Notes: generated by a model not told the origin, from the letters alone. Positions 1 to 8,654 are shown, counted from the stretch's first letter. The stretch: 64,000 bases of DNA from Pontibacter russatus (GCF_009931655.1 NZ_CP047984.1:682001-746000); one strand, 5' to 3'. Made by a program: numbers and translations.

Positions 1-2
1 TC

Positions 3-131
3 AAAATATCGGCGGACCCGTACGAGAAGCGCCCTTTCCTGTACCTCGACATAATTTCGTGGCTGGAGAGCAAGATTGAGAATGTGCCGGTGCAGGAAAT
101 TGTGCGACGCAAGCACCGGCACCTGAAGTAG
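3..131 (+). CDS. C-terminal end of an unrecognised protein (partial)
   Basis: An open frame enters from the left edge of the window and stops with TAG, giving the last 42 residues of a protein. The tail contains the stretch PFLYLDIISWLESKI and finishes in a basic run (RRKHRHLK). GC-rich codon choice is like the rest of the window, so it is probably a real gene. I do not recognise the family, and the N-terminal part lies outside the window. Confidence 0.6.
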   Translation, partial: KISADPYEKRPFLYLDIISWLESKIENVPVQEIVRRKHRHLK

Positions 132-140
132 AAATTAGGG

Positions 141-243
141 CTACAGCTTCTCCAGGTCGCGCCTATCGAGGTAGGCCAGCACCTCGTCCACTGAGGCCTG
201 GTCGCCGGTGGCACATTGTGCGAATGATCTGTTCTTTTATCAT
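141..243 (-). pseudogene. Short frameshifted gene remnant
   Basis: Reading from the ATG at the high-coordinate end gives a plausible start (MIKEQIIRTM) that soon loses sense, while the frame that ends at the TAG gives a plausible C-terminus (ASVDEVLAYLDRRDLEKL). The span is 103 bp, one more than a multiple of three, which fits a single-base indel in a gene of about 34 codons. It could also be chance; no family is recognised. Confidence 0.25.
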
Positions 244-498
244 AGCTACTCCTATAAGGCGTACGGGGGCACCGGGTGACTACGCAAAAACGGAGACCAC
301 CGCCGCGATTAACTCACGCGAAGAGTTCTCAGGGAATATATGAATTCCATCTGATCCTGCACGTGCCCTGTTGCCACGGGTCATATATGTTGCCACTTGC
401 CATATATCAAGTCGGGCCTGAAACATACAGCGGGCGCAGCAGTATGATAAATCCAGCCCCCAGATTATTTACTGATTCTAACCTTACACCCTTCATAT

Positions 499-1293
499 AT
501 GGAAACGGGAAAAGACGTTGTCGTGAAAACATGGCTGGAGCTGCAGGAGGCGTTGTTTCGCCATAGTTGGGACCCACACATCGGCCGGTTCCGATCGCCG
601 TATGTGTACCGCGGCTCCTATAGCAATGACTTTAACCTGAAGACCAGCATCATGCGCATCGGGAGCGGGTACGACAAGTTGGAGCCGCACCTGCTGCGCA
701 ACTTCCGGAAATACGCCCATTACGACGCCATCCCGCCCGGCAACTCCATCTGGAACTGGCTGGCGGTGGCGCAGCACCACGGCCTGCCCACCCGCCTCCT
801 CGACTGGACTTACTCCCCCTACGTCGCGCTGCACTTTGCCACCGCCGACCTGTCCAAATACGACCAGGACGCGAGTGTGATCTGCATCAACTACGTCAAG
901 ACGAGTAAGTACCTGCCCGTGCCCCTGAAGAAGGCGCTGGAGGAGGAGGGCTCAAATGTATTTACGGCAGAAGTGCTGGAGCCGGTGGCCCCCACCTTTA
1001 AGGCACTCCAGAGCTTTCAGGAAGGAGATTTCGTGCTCTTCCTGGAGCCGCCCTCCCTGGACCAGCGGATTGTACACCAGTATGCCCTTTTCTCCATGAT
1101 GTCGAGCGTGAAGGCGGATCTGGGCGTCTGGCTGCAGCAGCACCCGGAACTGTATTTCAGGGTCATCATCCCCGCTTCGCTGAAATGGGAAGTGCGCGAC
1201 AAACTGGACCAGGCTAACATAACGGAGCGCGTGCTGTTTCCCGGGCTGACGGGACTGAGCCTATGGCTGAAGCGGCATTATACCCATTCGTGA
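499..1293 (+). CDS. FRG domain-containing protein
   Basis: 264 residues, cytoplasmic, no signal peptide or membrane segment. The N-terminal half carries the FRG signature: an aromatic-R-G motif (YVYRGSYSND, about residues 34-43) and the conserved block AQHHGLPTRLLDWTYSPYVALHFA (here cited as QHHGLPTRLLDWT, near residue 91). FRG (named for its Phe/Tyr-Arg-Gly motif) is found in many bacterial proteins of unknown activity, often near mobile DNA. The ATG overlaps a TATATATG string. It stands alone between two unrelated regions. The biochemical role is unknown; association with defence is a family-level suspicion, not shown here. Confidence 0.8.
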   Translation: METGKDVVVKTWLELQEALFRHSWDPHIGRFRSPYVYRGSYSNDFNLKTSIMRIGSGYDKLEPHLLRNFRKYAHYDAIPPGNSIWNWLAVAQHHGLPTRLLDWTYSPYVALHFATADLSKYDQDASVICINYVKTSKYLPVPLKKALEEEGSNVFTAEVLEPVAPTFKALQSFQEGDFVLFLEPPSLDQRIVHQYALFSMMSSVKADLGVWLQQHPELYFRVIIPASLKWEVRDKLDQANITERVLFPGLTGLSLWLKRHYTHS

Positions 1294-1381
1294 CTTTTTC
1301 ACCAAGTAATTCAGCAGCCAGTAGCACACCTGCGCCGAATAGGCTATATTCAGACCAATTTACCATACGATACTTAGATTG

Positions 1382-2512
1382 ATGAAACTGCACCGAATAC
1401 TCCGCAAGGAGAACCCGCTTGCCCTTACGCCGGAACCAGCACCTCTCAGAGCACCAAACCCTCGCCCCCTCACGTATGCCGCTCGTTCTGCGGCCCTTTT
1501 GTGCGCGGTGCTGCTTGCGGGCGGTTGCTCCGAGGAAAGGAAGCCGGAGGGAGGGGCCCAGGCCGCAGGGCATGAAGAAACGCTGACCGCCCTGTCTGAA
1601 AAGCCGGATTCCGCTGTCACGGGAGCAGACTCGGTTTTGGCGGAAACACCAGTTGTACCTGCCGCCACCCCAGTGCCCGAACCGGACACTGCGGCCTATG
1701 CCTTTCCAGGGCCGAGGCCACTGCCGGGCGCCATCCTGCCTCACAAGCGCATACTGGCCTACTACGGCAACCCGCTCTCCACGCGCATGGGCATTCTGGG
1801 AGAGTTCCCTCCGGAGGAGATGCTGCAGAAACTGGATGAAGAAGTGGCAAAGTGGGCGAAGGCCGACTCGCTTACGCCGGTGCAGCCAGCCCTCCACGTA
1901 ATTGTGGTGACGGCCCAGGGCCAGCCCAGCGCCGGAGGAAAGTACAGGCTGCGCATGACCGACAAAATGATTGACGGGGTGCTGGAGACAGCGGAAAAAC
2001 GCGACGCCATCGTGTTTCTGGACATACAGGTGGGGCAGAGCACGCTGCAGGAGGAACTGCCGGAACTGGAGAAATATCTGAAACTGCCGCAGGTACACCT
2101 GGGCATTGATCCCGAGTTCTCGATGAAAAACGGCGGCGTGCCGGGGCGGCGCATCGGCACATACGATGCCGCCGACATCAACTATGCCACGCAGTATCTG
2201 GCTGACCTGACAAAAGAACACAACCTGCCCCCCAAAATACTGATCGTACACCGATTTACGGAGGGCATGGTCACGAACACGGAGGATATAAAGCTGCGAC
2301 CGGAGGTACAGGTTGTCATGCACATGGATGGTTGGGGCGGCCCCACCCTCAAAAGAGACACGTACCGCCGCTATATCCAGAAGGAGCCGGTGCAATTCAC
2401 AGGCTTCAAGATTTTCTACAAGAACGATATAAAGCGGCCTCCGGGGCGCCTAATGACACCTGAGGAAGTGCTCGCGCTGGAGCCAGAGCCGCTGTATATC
2501 CAGTATCAGTAG
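1382..2512 (+). CDS. Secreted lipoprotein of unknown function
   Basis: The ATG at 1382 is preferred to the in-frame TTG one codon earlier. About 376 residues. A long basic N-region is followed by a hydrophobic stretch and a lipobox-like LLAGGC at about residue 49, so it should be exported and lipid-anchored. A low-complexity Ala/Pro/Thr linker (to about residue 110) leads to a folded domain starting RILAYYGNPLSTRMG, with the motif LDIQVGQSTL and a late RFTEGMVTN. The pattern of strands ending in acidic or aromatic residues suggests a TIM-barrel-like fold, similar to lipoproteins annotated only as hypothetical. No catalytic site can be named. Confidence 0.65.
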   Translation: MKLHRILRKENPLALTPEPAPLRAPNPRPLTYAARSAALLCAVLLAGGCSEERKPEGGAQAAGHEETLTALSEKPDSAVTGADSVLAETPVVPAATPVPEPDTAAYAFPGPRPLPGAILPHKRILAYYGNPLSTRMGILGEFPPEEMLQKLDEEVAKWAKADSLTPVQPALHVIVVTAQGQPSAGGKYRLRMTDKMIDGVLETAEKRDAIVFLDIQVGQSTLQEELPELEKYLKLPQVHLGIDPEFSMKNGGVPGRRIGTYDAADINYATQYLADLTKEHNLPPKILIVHRFTEGMVTNTEDIKLRPEVQVVMHMDGWGGPTLKRDTYRRYIQKEPVQFTGFKIFYKNDIKRPPGRLMTPEEVLALEPEPLYIQYQ

Positions 2513-2527
2513 GGCTTATATGAACGA

Positions 2528-2580
2528 TTGCCTGCGCCAGGACATGCGCCCCATTTGGAGGGCAATTCTGGCGCAGGCAA
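2528..2580 (+). terminator. Long-looped inverted repeat after the lipoprotein gene
   Basis: Arms 2528-2540 (TTGCCTGCGCCAG) and 2568-2580 are perfect 13-bp reverse complements, extending to 15 of 16 with one mismatch, around a 27-nt loop. It lies 15 bp after the lipoprotein stop. There is no clear U-tract, so it may be a transcript-stabilising stem or a repeat element instead of a classical terminator. Confidence 0.4.
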
Positions 2581-2908
2581 CCGTGCATATAGCTTTGCCG
2601 TCACTTTCACAGCCTTTATAGGCAGCGGCAAGCCATATCATATTCCCGAGCCTCCGCACCTCCTCCCCTCCCAGCCACTTCCACATTAACGCCATGCAAT
2701 TGCATCGCCGCTCCCCCGCTGCCTCCCGCAGAACCGGCGGGAAGCCCCTCATACACCAGCCCTTTGAAAAAAATTCAAAAAAAGGGTGCGCAAAGGAGTA
2801 AAAAGGACTGGAATTTGCGTTGTCATAATAACAGCAGGCTGCTATATACCGGTGCTTCCCTTACCGTCTATAGAAAGCCAGATCAAACGCCCGGTAAATC
2901 AGAAAATT
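2581..2908. other. Intergenic stretch with no recognised gene
   Basis: About 330 bp. Short open frames on both strands have no recognisable features. A GC-rich block with CCTCC runs (about 2655-2750) is followed by an A-rich segment (2764-2800) that probably forms the upstream region of the transglutaminase-like gene. Confidence 0.4.
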
Positions 2909-3802
2909 ATGTCGCAAAATTTACACATATCACGCTTTGTGAACTTTGCGGTGCGGTTCATCCAAATCATCATCGTGTTCCCGATGGCTGTATTGCTCAG
3001 CTTTTATATACCGCCCTACAACTCCATGGATTATGAGCTGCACTTCCTGCTCTGCCTCATGTTCTCGGCCGTTATCTCTATTGTTGCCACTAAACTCAGC
3101 CGGAAACTCGTGATGCTCATGTTTTTCGCAATACTGGGTACTTTTATATATAACAGCACCTTCAAGGATCAGACTTTTGAGGGTATATATGATGATTACA
3201 ACGCCCTGCTGGTAAACATGACGAGCAACCCGCACAAGGTTTCTTACTTTAAACCTGTTCGGGGCACTTATTTTCAGACCCAGCGGGTAAAAAGTGCCAT
3301 GCAGCCCACACACCCGAGGGTGCGCGACTTCAGTGTCAAGAACTCCACCCGCTACTTTCACGACGAGTACTACCAGAAGTTCGGTAAAATGACCCGCTAC
3401 TTTTCCCTGTTCAAGCATATCCGGCTGAACTGGAAATACGTGAACGACCCGCTGGGCATGGACTATTACTCCCCTCCCGTTGAGAGCATGAACCTCCTGG
3501 CAGGGGATTGCGACGACTACGCCATCCTCATGGCCTCATCAGTCATGTCGATTGGCGGCGAGGCACGGGTGGTCATTTCTCCGAACCATATGTATACCGA
3601 GGTGAAGGTTGGCGCGGTGGAAGACCTGGACAAAGTCAGCTTTGCTATCCGCACCCTGTTCCCGGATGAGGTGGCGGGAAGCAAAATTCACTTCCATGAA
3701 ACGGGCGGCGACCTCTGGATCAATTTCGATTATACCGCCAGCTACCCCGGAGGCCCTTTTCTGGAGCCAGAACTCTACAGCGTGATCTCCTTCGAGAAGT
3801 AA
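2909..3802 (+). CDS. Transglutaminase-like membrane protein
   Basis: The reading frame is open further upstream, but the ATG at 2909 gives a sensible 297-residue protein beginning MSQNLHISRF. Two to three membrane helices occupy about residues 13-34, 44-62 and 66-82. The remaining part looks like a transglutaminase/cysteine-peptidase core: Cys in LAGDCDDYAILMASS (C201), His in SPNHMYTEV (H227) and Asp in WINFDYTA (about D278), a plausible Cys-His-Asp triad. Members with this layout probably act on the periplasmic side, but the substrate is unknown. Single gene, just left of the IS982 element. Confidence 0.7.
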   Translation: MSQNLHISRFVNFAVRFIQIIIVFPMAVLLSFYIPPYNSMDYELHFLLCLMFSAVISIVATKLSRKLVMLMFFAILGTFIYNSTFKDQTFEGIYDDYNALLVNMTSNPHKVSYFKPVRGTYFQTQRVKSAMQPTHPRVRDFSVKNSTRYFHDEYYQKFGKMTRYFSLFKHIRLNWKYVNDPLGMDYYSPPVESMNLLAGDCDDYAILMASSVMSIGGEARVVISPNHMYTEVKVGAVEDLDKVSFAIRTLFPDEVAGSKIHFHETGGDLWINFDYTASYPGGPFLEPELYSVISFEK

Positions 3803-3879
3803 ATTTCAGCGCAGGAGCACATATAATTCCCGCTGCTGCTCAGGCCACTCTGTTGCAACAAGCGCTTTTTTCTTGCATA

Positions 3880-4906
3880 ACGTGAACTCGGGAATTAAAT
3901 ATTTTTAAATCAAGTACTTGCGCAACAAAAAAGGCTAAGGATCAGGTAGAAATATTGCCTTATGTTTCACCTAAACCCTTAGCCTTATGCACTTTATCAT
4001 AGATACTGCCAGGGTGGTAGAAGTGTTCTGCTTCATTGACGATTTCTGTAAGGAGGTTGAGGATTATTTCACTTCCCATCCGCTGCCAAAAGGGCTCTTA
4101 GAAAAGCACCCCGCCGGCAGGAAGCCCTCCCTCTCCGAGAGCGAGGTGCTCACCATCCTGGTGCTCTACCACCTCTCGGGCTTCAAGTGCTTCGAGTACT
4201 ACTACCGGCGCCTGGTACTCGGAGAACTGAGGAGTTTCTTTCCCAGGGCCGTCTCCTACACGCAGTTCCTCTCGCTGGCCCGCCAGGCCTGCTTCCACGC
4301 CTTTCTGCTGGCCCAGTGCCGGTGCAGCCTCTCCGCCCGCACCGGCCACTACTACATAGACTCCAAGAAGCTCCCTGTCTGCGACAACCTGCGCATTCAC
4401 TCCCACAGGGTCTTCGAGGGGATAGCCTCAAGGGGAAAAGGCTCCACCGGCTGGTTCTTCGGCCTCAAGCTGCACCTGGTCATAAACCAGCACGGAGAGC
4501 TGGCGCGCCTGCTCATCACACCGGCTAACGTGGCAGACAACAACCACCAGGTGCTGGGGCGCCTGCTCGAGGGGCTGAAGGGCAAGTGCTACGGGGACAG
4601 AGGCTACCTCTCCTCCCTGCTCGGGGAACTGCTGGAGAAGGGCCTGCACCTGGTGGCTAAAATAAGGAAGAACATGAAAAACATGCTCCTGACGCTCTCA
4701 GACAAGCTCAACCTGATGAAGAGGGGAGGTATAGAGGCCGTCAATGATATTCTGATGAGCGTTTGCGACATCGACCACACCCGTCACCGAAACCCGCTCA
4801 ACGCCCTGGTCCACATCCTCTCCGGCCTGACCGCCTACACCTTTCTCGACCACAAAAACAAAAGATTTAATCCTGCCAGAACTTTGGCTTAATTCCCGAG
4901 TTCACG
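3880..4906 (+). mobile_element. IS982-family insertion sequence, complete
   Basis: Ends are a perfect 18-bp inverted repeat (CGTGAACTCGGGAATTAA at 3881-3898; complement at 4889-4906). An 8-bp direct repeat CTTGCATA flanks it at 3872-3879 and 4907-4914, a clear target-site duplication. Length about 1.03 kb and one transposase, as usual for the family. The clean ends and intact transposase suggest a fairly recent insertion. It sits between the transglutaminase gene and a TAnnTTTG promoter and interrupts no recognised gene. Confidence 0.93.
3987..4892 (+). CDS. IS982-family transposase
   Basis: 301 residues, the usual size. The N-terminal region has the family's LSESEVLTILVLYHLSGF stretch; the catalytic core starts at YYIDSKKLPVCDN (first Asp), with a second Asp near LITPANVADNN and the CYGDRGYLS motif containing the next Asp, then a KNMKN basic region. 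The gene fills the element and ends 14 bp inside the right terminus. No frameshift is seen, so the element may be active. Confidence 0.93.
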   Translation: MHFIIDTARVVEVFCFIDDFCKEVEDYFTSHPLPKGLLEKHPAGRKPSLSESEVLTILVLYHLSGFKCFEYYYRRLVLGELRSFFPRAVSYTQFLSLARQACFHAFLLAQCRCSLSARTGHYYIDSKKLPVCDNLRIHSHRVFEGIASRGKGSTGWFFGLKLHLVINQHGELARLLITPANVADNNHQVLGRLLEGLKGKCYGDRGYLSSLLGELLEKGLHLVAKIRKNMKNMLLTLSDKLNLMKRGGIEAVNDILMSVCDIDHTRHRNPLNALVHILSGLTAYTFLDHKNKRFNPARTLA

Positions 4907-4918
4907 CTTGCATACGCC

Positions 4919-4946
4919 TTGCATACAGCACCCGCCACTATATTTG
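4919..4946 (+). promoter_or_regulatory. Bacteroidota-type promoter (TTG / TATATTTG)
   Basis: A perfect -7 box of the TAnnTTTG type (TATATTTG, 4939-4946) is preceded by TTG at 4919-4921 with a 17-nt spacer. It points rightwards into a region with no plus-strand gene; the next gene is on the opposite strand and ends at 5189. The IS982 right end is only 13 bp upstream but leaves the promoter intact. Confidence 0.55.
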
Positions 4947-4952
4947 CACCCT

Positions 4953-5089
4953 CAACCAGAAAAGCGAGCGACACAAACAGAGCCCGTTCGTGTAGGGATC
5001 ACCGGTTAACACGGCCTCTGCTTCCGGGCCTTAGTCCGTCGCAACTCTCCTATATGTGGCGTTAGGTGTTTGCAATACCACCTAACGCC
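4953..5089 (+). ncRNA. Candidate structured small RNA
   Basis: It starts after the promoter at 4939-4946 and ends with an 11-bp perfect stem-loop (GGCGTTAGGTG 5058-5068, complement 5079-5089, 10-nt loop). Inside, GCGAC 4968-4972 can pair with GTCGC 5038-5042 and GCCCG 4982-4986 with CGGGC 5025-5029, leaving an internal loop. No protein can be read. Closing helix, bubble and apical helix would fit a 6S-type RNA, but I cannot recognise it as such; it could be another sRNA. Confidence 0.35.
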
Positions 5090-5188
5090 CTGCCCAATCA
5101 AATCAATCGCGGCCAATTCTGAGCCATTAACCGATTCTTTTCACAAACACCCTTAACATTTCTATGGATCCGCCTCGCGATTCTCCAA

Positions 5189-6313
5189 TCAGCTCTCCTG
5201 ATGAGCCTGTTTGGTGTCATTATTCCTCAGCGATGCCATGTCAATCACAAACCGATATTTGACATCCCCTTTCAGCAGGCGTTCATAGGCTTCATTGATT
5301 TGCTGCATGTCGATCATTTCAATATCCGAAACAATGTTGTGTTTGCCACAGAAGTCGAGCATCTCTTGTGTTTCCGCTATGCCGCCGATCATCGAACCGG
5401 CGAAGCTTCTACGGAAAGGGATAAGACTGAATGCCGCAACGGGAAGCGGATTTTCCGGGGCGCCTACCAGTACCAGCGAGCCATCTACCCGTAACAGGTT
5501 CAGGTAAGCATTGATGTCGTGCTGTGCCGAAACGGCGTCCAGCACAAAGTGGAGCTTGCCGGCATACTTAGCCATTTGGTCTGCCTCTTTCGACAGCACC
5601 ACATCATCGGCACCGAGGCGCTTGGCGTCTTCCACCTTGGAGGGGGAAGTGGTAAACACAACTACCTCTGCTCCCATGGCCTTGGCCAGCTTTACCGCCA
5701 TATGCCCCAGACCACCCAGGCCAACAACTCCTACTGTTTGCCCAGGGCCGACGTTCCATTTCTTCAGCGGCGAATAAGTGGTGATGCCGGCACATAAGAG
5801 TGGCGCAGTAGCTGCCAAATCAAGGTTGTCGGGCACCCGCAGCACATAGCCTTCATTCACCACGATGCTTTCAGAGTAGCCTCCGAGGGTATGCGTGCCC
5901 AAGTGTGCATCGGGCGAGTTATAGGTTCCGGTATTGCCTTCCTGACAATACTGCTCCAGGCCTTCGTGGCAATAATCGCATTCCTGGCAGCTATCCACCA
6001 TACAACCTACCGCTGCCAAGTCTCCCTCCCTGAACTTAGTTACATGGCTGCCGACTCTTGTCACCTTCCCCACTATCTCGTGGCCGGGTACGCAAGGGTA
6101 TACGGTGCTGTGCCATTCGTTTCTGGCCGTGTGAAGGTCGGAGTGGCAAACCCCGCAGTAGAGTATCTCGATCTCTACGTCGTGTGGCGTGGGGTTCCTT
6201 CTTTGGATGTTCAATTGTTCCAGCGCTGCTTCGGCGGCTTCTGTGCCGAATGCTTTTACTTCTTTCGCTTTCACAGGAATTGCTCCTTCTGCTGTTGCTT
6301 TTACTTTTTCCAT
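5189..6313 (-). CDS. Zinc-dependent NAD(P) alcohol dehydrogenase
   Basis: 374 residues, medium-chain dehydrogenase/reductase of the YahK/cinnamyl-alcohol type, reducing aldehydes or oxidising alcohols with NAD(P)(H) in the cytoplasm. Catalytic zinc ligands are in CGVCHSDLH and PGHEIVG; the structural zinc site is the four-Cys cluster in DSCQECDYCHEGLEQYC; the Rossmann nucleotide motif is GLGGLGHMAVKLAKAMG, preceded by GPGQTVGVVG. Length is about 20 residues longer than YahK because of an N-terminal extension rich in Lys/Glu/Ala. It is a single gene, convergent with the candidate RNA at its 3' side. Confidence 0.9.
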   Translation of the reverse strand: MEKVKATAEGAIPVKAKEVKAFGTEAAEAALEQLNIQRRNPTPHDVEIEILYCGVCHSDLHTARNEWHSTVYPCVPGHEIVGKVTRVGSHVTKFREGDLAAVGCMVDSCQECDYCHEGLEQYCQEGNTGTYNSPDAHLGTHTLGGYSESIVVNEGYVLRVPDNLDLAATAPLLCAGITTYSPLKKWNVGPGQTVGVVGLGGLGHMAVKLAKAMGAEVVVFTTSPSKVEDAKRLGADDVVLSKEADQMAKYAGKLHFVLDAVSAQHDINAYLNLLRVDGSLVLVGAPENPLPVAAFSLIPFRRSFAGSMIGGIAETQEMLDFCGKHNIVSDIEMIDMQQINEAYERLLKGDVKYRFVIDMASLRNNDTKQAHQES

Positions 6314-6472
6314 AATTAGATTTTGTGCTTTAGAATTTGATTTAAAGTATTTAAAGGAATTTCAAGCCGTTTTGTTTGAATGCCCTTTCTAACAGACAAA
6401 TTATTATTGTATACTATATCTGAGGCAGCTTGCATCCATGAAACAATACCTAACTCAGTTTGGGTATATTGT

Positions 6473-6628
6473 ACCGCCATTGGCATCTTCGGCATCAACA
6501 GCGGTCAGGCCTTTGCCAGCGTGACCGGGCCGTTGGTGTAGGTGCCTGCGCTGATCCTGTTGGTCATTGCCGCCTTCTGGTTCAAAAGGAAGTGGTACAG
6601 CATAGAGGAGGCTCCGGCTCCAAATTAG
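6473..6628 (+). pseudogene. 3' remnant of an ACR3-type arsenite efflux gene
   Basis: The 51-codon frame reads as the C-terminal end of an ACR3 arsenical-resistance permease: IGIFGINSGQAFASVTGPLV, then an in-frame TAG at 6539-6541 where relatives have Glu, then VPALILLVIAAFWFKRKWYS. The rest of the gene is missing upstream, where the sequence becomes A+T-rich and unrelated. Truncation plus internal stop shows it is dead. It implies that an arsenic resistance gene once lay here and was deleted. Confidence 0.7.
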
Positions 6629-6733
6629 ACGTTAGATCAAGAAGGGTTGGCGGTGATATGGTCAGTCTCTTTTCTGCCAGTGCCCGTAACAAAGTTATAT
6701 GTTCCACAACAATCCTGACTTTATTCTAAAGCA

Positions 6734-7207
6734 ATGCCAACGTCAGCTATTCTCATCGAACTTTGGCTGGAAGCCAGAACCAGGTTCACAAACCAGTTAA
6801 AGGATATCACAGAAGAAGATTTAACAAAGAGGCTGCCGCCTTCTCCCAACAGCCTGGGCTTCCTCATACGGCACATTGGGGAGGTTGAGCTGCTTTTCGC
6901 CAAGAATGTGTTCGGGGCCCCGGACGTAAAGGTGGTGGCGAAGACGGTGATAGCCAAAAAGGACACCGGGGAGTGGGTTCGTCTGAGTGAGTTGAAGGAG
7001 CATGTTGATTTCTCCTGTCAAAAACTCAAGTCTATCCTGGAGCAGCAGTCTGAAGCCGATTGGCAGTCAACCGTCACCACCCAGGAGTTCGGCACGAAGA
7101 CCAAAGCGGAGGCACTCGGAAGGATCGTGTCACACACCGCTTATCACGCGGGTCAGATGGCACTCATCCATAAATACGGGGCAAGACAGGACAGGCAGGC
7201 AATATAA
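6734..7207 (+). CDS. DinB family protein
   Basis: 157 residues, four-helix DinB/YfiT-like fold. Likely metal-binding His residues are in FLIRHIGEVE (about residue 47) and in the C-terminal SHTAYHAGQM (two His four apart), matching the three-His pattern of the superfamily, which includes bacillithiol- and mycothiol-dependent transferases. Substrate unknown. It is followed by a strong bidirectional terminator shared with the convergent sugar dehydrogenase. Confidence 0.85.
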   Translation: MPTSAILIELWLEARTRFTNQLKDITEEDLTKRLPPSPNSLGFLIRHIGEVELLFAKNVFGAPDVKVVAKTVIAKKDTGEWVRLSELKEHVDFSCQKLKSILEQQSEADWQSTVTTQEFGTKTKAEALGRIVSHTAYHAGQMALIHKYGARQDRQAI

Positions 7208-7320
7208 AAACTCGTGTTCAGAATAGAGTGGGTGGTGATGATCGGCCATAAATTTACGATGTGCGTGCAGCAGTACTGAATAGCTATTTTATCCCTACTT
7301 TACTTAATCGGCGTTATAAA

Positions 7321-7359
7321 AACAAGGAAGGCTCCACGCGATGTGGAGCCTTCCTTGTT
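7321..7359. terminator. Bidirectional terminator between convergent genes
   Basis: A perfect 17-bp stem (AACAAGGAAGGCTCCAC, 7321-7337; complement 7343-7359) with a 5-nt loop. A/T-rich flanks on both sides allow it to end transcription of dinB-like (+) and of the sugar dehydrogenase (-). Confidence 0.85.
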
Positions 7360-7391
7360 TGCATCCTTTAAGCCCGGACAGGGATTAGTTC

Positions 7392-8654
7392 CTATTTTTT
7401 GTACAGCCGGTATAACCTTCCCTGGTCAGTCACTGCATACAGGGCGCCGTCTTTCCCCTGCGTAATATCACGGAACCGCTGTTTCTCATCTGCCAGCAGC
7501 CTTTCCTCCCCTACTACCTTGCCGTCCTCAATTACGAGCCTGATGATATGCATGCCGCTAAGCCCTCCGATGAAAAGGTTGTTTTTCCATTCCGGGATAC
7601 TGTCGCCGCTGTAGAAAGTCATCCCGCTTGGAGAGATGCTTGGGTCCCAGTAATAAACGGGCTGTTCGAGCCCTTCTTTCTGCTGTATGGCCTCCCCTAC
7701 TTTCTCTCCGCTGTACTCAATCCCATATGTGATGATTGGCCAGCCATAGTTTTTGCCAGCTTCAATTCTGTTGAGCTCGTCGCCGCCCCTGGGGCCGAAT
7801 TCATTTTCCCATAGATCCCCCGTCTCCGGATGAATGGCAAGGCCCTGCACGTTCCGGTGCCCATAGGAGTAGATTTCCGGTCTTGCCCCCGCCTTGTCTT
7901 CAAAAGGGTTTCCGCCAACGGGTTTTCCCTCTTTGGTGATCCGTACAATTTTCCCCAGTCCGGAATCAAGCTGCTGCGCCTGCGGCCGCGTGACGGTGTC
8001 GGAGCGCTCACCAGTGCTGACAAAGAGATTATCCTCCTGATCGAAAAGGATTCTTCCCCCGTAGTGCAGCGTGCCGTTGTAGGCCGGGGTGGCGCGGTAT
8101 ATGACAGTTGCCCCCTCAATCCTTTTTTCATCTGCCGACAGCTTTCCTTTGGCTACGGCAGTGAGGTTACCCCCCGGGAGCGGCTCCGAGAAAACCCAGT
8201 ACACCATCCTGTTCTGCTCAAAGTCCGGATCAAGCCTGACGCCGAGCAGGCCACCCTGCCCCTCGGCATTTACTTTCGGAATGCCAGTGATAGGGTCACT
8301 CAGTTCCCCTGATAAAGAAGCGATGCGCATCGTGCCGCCTTTCTCGGTAATAAGCAGTCTGCCATCAGGCATGCTGGTCAGGCCCCATGGGTTCTGAAGA
8401 CCGTCTGTCAGCACTTTTCCCTCATAGGCAGTGGCTGACTTCACCCCTGCAACTCTGGTCTGGCCCTGAAAGGCTGGCTCGTAAGCCGTGTTGGGTTCTT
8501 TGGATTCTACCGGTGGGGCCGCCACAGGTGTATCTTCACGCTCGTCTTTAACGGTTTGGTCTTGATCCGAGGGGTTTTCCGCGCAGGAGGTCAAGGTAAG
8601 CAGAGCCCCTGCTACCAGGGTCAATGTCGTTTTCGTTAATGGATTTTTTCTCAT
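7392..8654 (-). CDS. PQQ-dependent aldose sugar dehydrogenase, lipoprotein
   Basis: 420 residues. Signal peptide with lipobox LLTLTSC (Cys about residue 24), then an acidic linker, then a six-bladed propeller of the glucose/sorbosone dehydrogenase family (YliI-like). Typical family motifs: NPWGLTSMPDGRLLITEKGG, QGGLLGVRLDPDF, LHYGGRILF, and SYGHRNVQGLAIHP with the following WENEFGPRGGDELN. These enzymes oxidise sugars with PQQ (bound together with Ca2+) in the periplasm or at the outer membrane. No PQQ synthesis genes are in the window. Ends at the shared terminator with the DinB gene. Confidence 0.88.
   Translation of the reverse strand: MRKNPLTKTTLTLVAGALLTLTSCAENPSDQDQTVKDEREDTPVAAPPVESKEPNTAYEPAFQGQTRVAGVKSATAYEGKVLTDGLQNPWGLTSMPDGRLLITEKGGTMRIASLSGELSDPITGIPKVNAEGQGGLLGVRLDPDFEQNRMVYWVFSEPLPGGNLTAVAKGKLSADEKRIEGATVIYRATPAYNGTLHYGGRILFDQEDNLFVSTGERSDTVTRPQAQQLDSGLGKIVRITKEGKPVGGNPFEDKAGARPEIYSYGHRNVQGLAIHPETGDLWENEFGPRGGDELNRIEAGKNYGWPIITYGIEYSGEKVGEAIQQKEGLEQPVYYWDPSISPSGMTFYSGDSIPEWKNNLFIGGLSGMHIIRLVIEDGKVVGEERLLADEKQRFRDITQGKDGALYAVTDQGRLYRLYKK

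Noticed and set aside
6316-6498. 60-codon minus-strand open frame beside the ACR3 remnant
   Set aside because: It overlaps the ACR3 pseudogene, has no recognisable motif and mixes A+T-rich and GC-rich parts; probably chance.
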